From positions 30,131,977-30,195,976 of the forward strand of contig NC_089275.1 of assembly GCF_963678975.1 (NCBI RefSeq): 64,000 bases of DNA, in the 5' to 3' direction. The translations under genes were made by a program, and so were the position numbers. The notes beneath the pieces are model-generated. The model was not told the origin of the DNA. It did no database searches and was given only the letters and a program-made list of their open reading frames with translations. Positions 57,712 to 64,000 of the stretch are shown piece after piece; position 1 is the stretch's first letter; every line of letters begins with the position of its first letter. The stretch comes from Dysidea avara. Lineage: Eukaryota; Porifera; Demospongiae; Dictyoceratida; Dysideidae.

Positions 57712-57984
57712 TACCATCACTACCATTGAATGTGATTGTTACTACTGATGGAATGTTACGAGCACTTGTTGTAGACTGGGAATCACCCAGTAATCCAGGG
57801 GGTATTATAACAACATACATGGTGACCTATAATGACATCACAATTAGTACTAATGGAAATGATACAATGTACATTATTATGGGACTGGATCCATTTACTG
57901 ACTACACTATTAGTGTAACAGCATGTACTGATAATGGTTGTGGTAACCAAACTGATGTTGTGGTTGGAACTACAGCAGAGGAAG
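57712..57984 (+). CDS. exon 4: fibronectin type III domain
   Basis: A 91-codon FN3 module from acceptor TTTTGATTAG|TACC to donor GAGGAAG|GTAGGT, phase 1 on both sides. Key positions are PSLPLNVIV at the start, Trp in LVVDWESPSNPGG, IITTYMVTYN for strand C, LDPFTDYTISVTACT around the Tyr corner, and GTTAEE at the end. It has two cysteines close together (ACTDNGCG). It follows exon 3 by a 579-bp intron that is nearly all transposon. Further FN3 or C-terminal exons should lie beyond 64000; none were recognised between 57985 and the window edge, which would make intron 4 longer than 6 kb. Confidence 0.85.
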
Positions 57985-58277
57985 GTAGGTCAACAGTAGT
58001 ACATCCATAACTGACATTTATTTTAAAAGTTTAAATGGTGCTATGTAATTAATGTAATAATACCATACCTGTTTCACTGCCCATACAAAAGTCTCAATAA
58101 TAGCAGTGAAATTTATCCCGTATTTCACTGGTAGCGGTGAAAAAGTTGTAATTGCAATTTCATTGGCTAGAATTTATGTTAACAATGTAGCGCCAATTAG
58201 TGTTTATGCGTGTTTAGTACATAGTGACAAATTGCACAGCATGTATATATGCAGCAGCGAGTATGGTATTAACTGGG

Positions 58278-58434
58278 AATAGCATGGGTACAGCAGTGAA
58301 ATTTTGGGATAAATACCACTCTTGTTGTATTGAAAATGGTAAATTTCACTCGGCTTCGCCTTGTGAAATTTATCCCCATTTCCAATACAACACTTGTGGT
58401 ATTTATCCCAAATTTCACTGCTACCCATGCTATT
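58278..58434. repeat. 157-bp foldback
   Basis: Arms AATAGCATGGGTACAGCAGT ... ACTGCTACCCATGCTATT, with a core AATTTCACTCGGCTTCGCCT then TGTGAAATTTATCCCC. A shorter related stretch (AGCAGTGAAATTTATCCCG) lies at 58098-58140. The C+G-rich hairpin core and outer arms recall the foldbacks at 29830 and 32606, although the sequences differ. Confidence 0.85.
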
Positions 58435-58470
58435 ACTAGTACTAATTGCCAAATCTAATACAGTAACGTT

Positions 58471-58745
58471 CAGTGTTGGGTTGCTACTTTTATAATACTT
58501 ATTGCTTGTTACTGCTACTGCGATGAAATGCATTACAGCTATATATTACTTTAATTTAAAAGTAACTACTGATGTGTTATATCACATGTTATACAATGTA
58601 TAAAGGTACTTCATTAGGTAATAGTATTACAAACATGCTATTTAAGTAATGCGTTAGTACTTCATTAGGTAACAATATTGCAACAATGAGAAGTAATGTG
58701 CTTCTTTAGTAATGCATTACTTATGCAAAGTAACTATCCGTTAGA
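58471..58745. mobile_element. degenerate hAT-like remnant (TAACG type)
   Basis: Begins CAGTGTTGGGTTGCTACTTT, like the left end of the element at 57138, and has many GTTACT / AGTAACT / TAATGCATTAC phrases. No clear right end or target duplication was found. Another right-end fragment (AAGTAACGCTTTTCTCCCAA) lies near 63352. Confidence 0.55.
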
Positions 58746-58798
58746 AATTACTAGCATAAGAAATGTATTACTTTGTCACTGAATTGAGCAATAATATT

Positions 58799-59120
58799 AT
58801 CTAATCAAAAACAGCCAAGCTGTAAAAAAAGGTGCGGCCCCAAAAAGGCCATGGTGAAAAAAGATGTGAAATCCAAGGTGGCGGCCAAGAAATGGCTGTG
58901 ATGGTAGGTTAATGGTTACATTTTAATAACGACAATTCAGGTGAATTTGGTGCCAAGACCAAGCGGCACAAAATTCACCTGAATTGTCGTTATTAAAATG
59001 TAACCATTAACCTACCATCACAGCCATTTCTTGGCCGCCACCTTGGATTTCACATCTTTTTTCACCATGGCCTTTTTGGGGCCGCACCTTTTTTTACAGC
59101 TTGGCTGTTTTTGATTAGAT
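58799..59120. repeat. P1 palindrome, best-preserved copy
   Basis: Two arms of about 150 bp are almost perfectly complementary around a roughly 18-bp loop (CCAAGACCAAGCGGC region). The ends are ATCTAATCAAAAACAGCC and its complement. Its near-perfect pairing suggests it is young or kept matched by gene conversion. Confidence 0.95.
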
Positions 59121-59337
59121 ATCACTTCTTTTTGTATTTGTATACTGCAAAGCCAGCCTATGGCTGGCTTTGGGGCTTTTTTAACCCATGTCTTACTTTC
59201 TTTACTACAGGAAGAAGAAAAGAACTTAAAGAAGAATTTTAGTGCTTCAATTATTTTTGATTTTATTAGTAATTATACAAATTATATACATATATTTATT
59301 ACATGCCCATTATGCCCCACAGGATATTTTCTTGCAG

Positions 59338-62300
59338 CTGATCTCTCTACTGGGTGACTTGAAATGTAGCTGAACTATATACAGGATGGTTTCTTTGTAG
59401 CTGAGCTCTCTACAAGGTAACCTCTTCTAGCTGGTCTCTCTACAGGGTATTTTGTTTCTAGCTGAACTCTCTACAGGTGATTTGTTTGCAGCTAAACTCT
59501 CCACATGGTGGTGTCTTTGTAGCCGAACTCTCTACATGATGGTTTCTTTGTAGCTGAACTCTCTATAAGGTGACTTCGTCTAGCTGAACTCTCTACAGGG
59601 TGATTTTTTTGTAGCTGAACTCTCTGCAGGGTGATTTTTTTGCAGCTGAACTGTCTACATGATGGTTTCTTTGTAGCTGAACTCTCTACAAGGTGACTTC
59701 GTCCAGCTGATCTCTCTACGGGGTGATTTGTTTCTAGCTGAACTCTCCACAGGTGATTTGTTTGCAGCTAAACTCTCTACGTGGTGGTTTCTTTGTAGCT
59801 GAACTCCCTACATGATGGTTTCTTTGTACCTGAACTCTCTACAAGGTAACTTCTTCTCTACAGGGTGATTTGTTGTAATTGAATTCTCTACAAGGTGGTT
59901 TGTATGAGGCTGAACTCTCTACATGGCGGTTTCTTTGTAGCTGAACTCTCTACAGAGTGATTTGTTTGCAGCTGAACTCTCTACATGATGGTTTCTTTGT
60001 AACTGAACACTCTACAAGGTGACTTCTTCTAGCTGATCTTTCTACAGGGTGAATTGTTGTAGCTGAACTATCTACAAGGTAACTTCTTCTAGCTGATCTC
60101 TATACAGGGTGATTTGTTTGTAGTTGAATTGTGTACAGGTGGTTTCTTGGTAGCTGAACTCTGTACATGATGGTTTCTTTGTAGCTGAACTCTTTACAAG
60201 GTGACTTCTTCTAGCTGAACTTTCTACGGGGTAATTTCTTTGTAGCTGAACTCTCTATATGATGGTTTCTTTGTAACTGACCTCTCTACAATTTAATTTC
60301 TTCTAGCTGATCTTTCTACAGGGTGATTTGTTTCCAGCTGAACTCTCTACATGGTGGTTTCTTTGTTGCTGAACTCTCTACAAGGTGAATTCTTCTACCT
60401 GATCTCTCTACAGGGTAATTTGTTTGTAACTGAACTCTGTACAAGTGCGTTTTTGTGGGTGATCTTACTGCAGGTTGATTTGTTTGTAGCTGAACTCACT
60501 AAAGGGTGATTTTGCTTGTAGCTGAACTCCTTGCATTGTATCTAGTTTCTAGCTGATCTCTCTACAGGGTGATTTGTTTGTAGCTGATCTCTCTACAAGT
60601 TGATTTGTGTGTAGCTGATCTCTCTGCAGGTTGATTAATTTGCAGCCGATCTCTCTACAAGGTAATTTGTTTGTAGCTGAACTGTCTATAAAGTGATTTA
60701 TTTGTAGCTGATCTCTCTGCAGGTTGATTTGTTTTAGCTGAACTCTCTACAGGGTGATTTACTTGTAGCTGAACTCCTTACATTGTGTGTAGTTTCTAGC
60801 TGATCTCTCTACAGGGTGATTTGTTTGTAGCTGATCTCTCTACAAGTTGATTTGTGTGTAGCTGATCTTTCTACAGGTTGATTTGTTTGTAGCCGATCTC
60901 TCTACAGGGTAATTTGTTTGTAGCTGAACTCTGTACAAGGTGCTTTTTTGTAGGTGATCTCACTGCAGGTTGATTTGTTTGTAGCTGAACTCACTAAAGA
61001 GTGATTTGCTTGTAGCTGAACTCCTTACATTGTGTCTAGTTTCTAGCTGATCTCTCTACAGGGTGATTTGTTTGTAGCTGAACTCTCTATAAGGTGATTT
61101 GTTTGCAGCTGAACTCTCTACATGGTGGTTTCTTTGTTGCTGAACTCTCTGCAGGGTGTTTTGCTTGTAGCTGAACTCTCTACAGGGTGATTTGTTTCTA
61201 GCTTATCTCTCTACAAGCTGATTTGTTTGTAGCTGAATTCTCTGCAAAGGGTTTTGTTTGTAGCTGACCTCTCTTCAGGGTGATTTGTTTCTAGCTGATC
61301 TCTCTACAGGGTGATTTTTTTGTAGCTGACCTCTCTTCAGGGTGATTTGTTTCTAGCTGATCTCTCTACAGGATGATTTTTTGTAGCTGACCTCTCTTCA
61401 GGGTGATTTGTTTCTAGCTGATTGCTCTGCAGGTTGATTTGCTTGTAGATGAACTCTCTACAGTGTAACTTGCTTGTAGCTGAACTCCTTACTTTGTGTC
61501 TAGTTTGTAGCTGATCTCTCTACAGGGTGATTTGTTTGTAGTTGATCTCTATACAAGTTGATATGTGTGTAGCTGTTCTCTCTGCAGGGTGATTTGTTTG
61601 TAGCCGATCTCTCTACAAGGTAATTTGTTTGTAGCTGAACTATCTATAAGGTGATTTGTACATAGCTGATCTCTCTGCAGATTGATTTGTTTTAGCTGAA
61701 CTCTCTACAGGGTGATTTGTTTCTACAGGTTGATTTGTTTGTTGCTGATCGCTCTAAAGGTTGATTTGTTTGTAGCTGAACTCTCTGCAAAGTGTTTTGT
61801 TTATAGTTGATTTCTCTACAAGGTGATTTTTTGTAGCTGACCTCTCTTCAGGGTGATTTGTTTCTAGCTGATATCTCTACAGGGTGATTTTTGGTGCTGA
61901 CCTCTCTTCAGGGTAATTTGTTTCTAGCTGATCGCTCTACAGGTTGGTTTGTTTGTAGCTGAACTCTCTACAGGGTGATTTGCTTGTAGCTGAACTCCTT
62001 ACATTGTGTCTAGTTTCTAGCTGATGTCTCTACAGGGTGATTTTTTGTAGCTGAACTCTCTACAGGGTAATTTGTTTCTAGCTTATCTCTCTACAGGTAG
62101 ATTTGTGTTGATTTGTTCATTGCTGATCGCTCTAAAGGTTGATTTGTTGCAGCTGAACACCCTGCAAAGTGTTTTGTTTGTAGCTGATCACTCTAAAGGG
62201 TAATTTGTTTGTAGCTGAACTCTCTCCACAGTGACTTATGTGTAGCTGAATTCTGTGTAGCTGAATTCTCTAGAGAGTGACTTAATTGTAGCTGAATTCT

Positions 62301-62470
62301 CTACACAGTGCATGACTTGTTTATAGCTGAACTTTCTTCAGTGTGACTTGTAATGTTCTGAATCTCTATAGTGATATATTTGCTTAACTCTCCACATGGT
62401 GATTGTCTTCTTGCTGAACTGTCTATAAGATTAACTTTTTGCAGCTGAACTCCCTACAGAATAACTTGTG
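59338..62470 (-). repeat. 30/31-bp minisatellite, reverse orientation, about 100 monomers
   Basis: Monomers AGCTGAACTCTCTACAGGGT plus GATTTGTTTGT and variants. There is a clear higher-order repeat in the second half: a block with GAACTCCTTACATTGTGTCT and GTTTCTAGCTGATCTCTC recurs near 60520, 60775, 61020, 61480 and 61990. The starting edge (CACAGGATATTTTCTTGC, GGGTGACTTGAAATGTAGC) is the same as at 40400. Confidence 0.95.
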
Positions 62471-62511
62471 ATGTAATAAAATTCTATAATGGAATAAATA
62501 AACTAGCCGAA

Positions 62512-62550
62512 TGCTCTATTAGGGTGACTGTTCTATTAGAGTATCTCGTT
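62512..62550 (-). repeat. dispersed motif pair between array and conserved region
   Basis: GCTCTATTAGGGTGACTG is followed by TTCTATTAGAGTATCTCG. It occupies the same place in the element as 10414-10460 in the other orientation. Confidence 0.85.
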
Positions 62551-63336
62551 CTCGCATTTTCTACACGGAGTTGGCTTTCGAATCATAACCCAGTGGTTTG
62601 TAATCCGATTCTTCTGTACTACTGCAAGGACTTTCTATGAAGATTATTCCAGCTATGCACCGATTTTCAGCTCATTGCTCTAAGCGGTTTGCCTAGTAGG
62701 CGTGAAAACTAATACTTTTTTATTCATAAAAATCGATCGCGTAATTGTGACACAGGTTGGGTTTTGTGTCATATCTCCGTGGTCTTTATCTCGATTCCTT
62801 TCAAACCATCAAAAGGCACTCCTACGATGGTTACTCCATCTACATAGCAATTTTCAACTCATTCCATGAAGCGGTTTACCCTGTAGGCGTGACAACAAAT
62901 CGATCTTGTTTTACGCGAATAATCGGTCATAACTCCTGAACCAATCATCGGAATTGTACGAAATTTGATGCTAGGATTCGCCTTTGGACTCCCTTTCTGT
63001 GTGCCAAATTTCAAGGCGATCGGAGTACGCGTTTGCTTGTTATAGCAATTTTTGCAAGTGTGCGAAAAGACGAAGAAGAAGAAAAAAAAAAACGAAGAAA
63101 AAAAAAGAAACTTTGGCAGCTCGTATCTCGGACATGGCTGGAGCGATTTCCTTCAAATTTGAAATGTAGACTACCTTGGCTGGCGGGCAACTGTGTAGCA
63201 AATTTGGTTCCAATCAGATAAGTGATCACCGAGATACAAAGGTGTGAAAATGACGTTTTCGTTCATCCTGTCAATATACTCACGGGTGTGGCACGCCGAC
63301 TTCTTGGGCCGCACGACACACTACCATGTGTCTTGA

Positions 63337-64000
63337 TGTAATGCGTTACTAAAGTAACGCTTTTCTCCCAACATGTGACTACATATAACTCATGTGCTGA
63401 TTATAAGTTAACTTTGTTGCAACTTCTATGTGCATCTATACTGTAGTTATATCCTGGAGCTCTTGTTGCCAAGGCACTGGGTGGATAGATCCTTTGCAAT
63501 AATTATTTAATGACAGGAATCTCTTGTTTATAATTAAGCAGTTTGTTAGCTGTATGATCATGAAGAATTAAAGTAATTAATCAATTGCTTTGCTGTTGAT
63601 AGCAAAATCACCAGTTTTACCACTCTTCTTATTTTGCAAACCCTGCCAATTGTGTCATTTGTGTACAAAGCAAACTGCCTAATCCAGCCAACTGCTTAAA
63701 GGAGCTATATGTTCAAGATGCATTTAAGAATTTTACTCAACATTTGGTTAGCTGTACGTGAGGAAGAACAATGTTATATATAAACCTACCATGGATAACC
63801 TTCTACTGCTCTATAGTAGGCATGAACAAGCAGCTGAGGAATTATTAATGTTACACAACAACTTGTGTTCAGCTATCACAACTAGGTAGGTTGAAACAGC
63901 ACTGTTATTGCAATAAAACAAAGCACTAATCTCAAACACCCTCTATTACCTTTGTCATGATGTTAGGTAGTCCAGGAAACACTGTAAGCTAGTTCACCTG
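63337..64000. other. intron 4 or downstream sequence, no gene seen
   Basis: A short hAT-like fragment (AATGCGTTACTAAAGTAACG) lies at 63340-63380; the rest is AT-rich and non-coding. No FN3 exon or convincing splice-bounded frame was found. Confidence 0.45.

Larger units (their letters stand above)
58799..63336 (-). mobile_element. composite family A element, near-complete copy 2
   Basis: Mirror image of the copy at 9639-14399: P1 palindrome (58799-59120), AT-rich flank with the GCCAGCCTATGGCTGGC block (59121-59330), minisatellite (59338-62470), motif (62512-62550), about 790 bp conserved region, and hairpin terminus ending GTGTCTTGA at 63336, followed by T. Two copies with the same five-part order define the unit. 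No replicase or transposase. It lies in intron 4. Confidence 0.75.

Overview
The window looks like metazoan nuclear DNA, most likely from a marine sponge. It is AT-rich, its only convincing host coding sequence is split into exons with consensus splice sites, and more than 85 % of it is repeats or sequence with no recognisable gene. The sponge assignment is an inference from the domain combination (a secreted Cys-containing N-terminal domain, an IgGFc-binding domain and fibronectin type III repeats) and from the repeat style. No tRNA, rRNA or CRISPR array was found.

Host gene. Four plus-strand exons at 8628-9018, 31284-32582, 56851-57132 and 57712-57984 can be joined into one open reading frame. 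Every junction is phase 1, and the split codons join to sense codons. The model encodes a signal peptide, a glycosylated Cys-containing domain, an IgGFc-binding domain of about 430 residues, and two FN3 domains. It continues past the right edge. The first two introns are about 22 and 24 kb because they are filled with transposons. The exons could instead belong to two neighbouring genes; transcript data would settle this.

Repeat landscape. The largest component is a composite element (called family A here). It has a hairpin terminus beginning TCAAGAC, roughly 0.8 kb of conserved sequence, a short motif containing CTCTAATAGAG, a 30/31-bp minisatellite array of 0.7-3.4 kb, an AT-rich flank, and a long palindrome. 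Near-complete copies lie at 9639-14399 (plus) and 58799-63336 (minus), with fragments or variants at 15096-16024, 24000-24434, 26804-27543, 39711-42421, 48381-49062 and 49886-56775. The CTCTAATAGAG motif also occurs inside several unrelated transposon families, in both orientations.

Other mobile DNA. There is a broken LINE (2531-5050) with a small inverted piece carrying the YADD motif. A decayed copy of a dispersed Cys-rich gene family (6178-8065) is split by a TIR element. Four hAT-like elements have 5-bp target duplications. One hAT-like element duplicated the splice donor of the first FN3 exon, and another 8-bp-TSD hAT-like MITE carries the dispersed motif. A 2.2-kb TIR element is present twice (35673-38008 and 46155-48380), each copy with the same nested TA-flanked MITE. 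A 2.15-kb TIR element is inserted in a minisatellite array (53464-55615). Several foldback palindromes share either their ends or their centres but not their arms.
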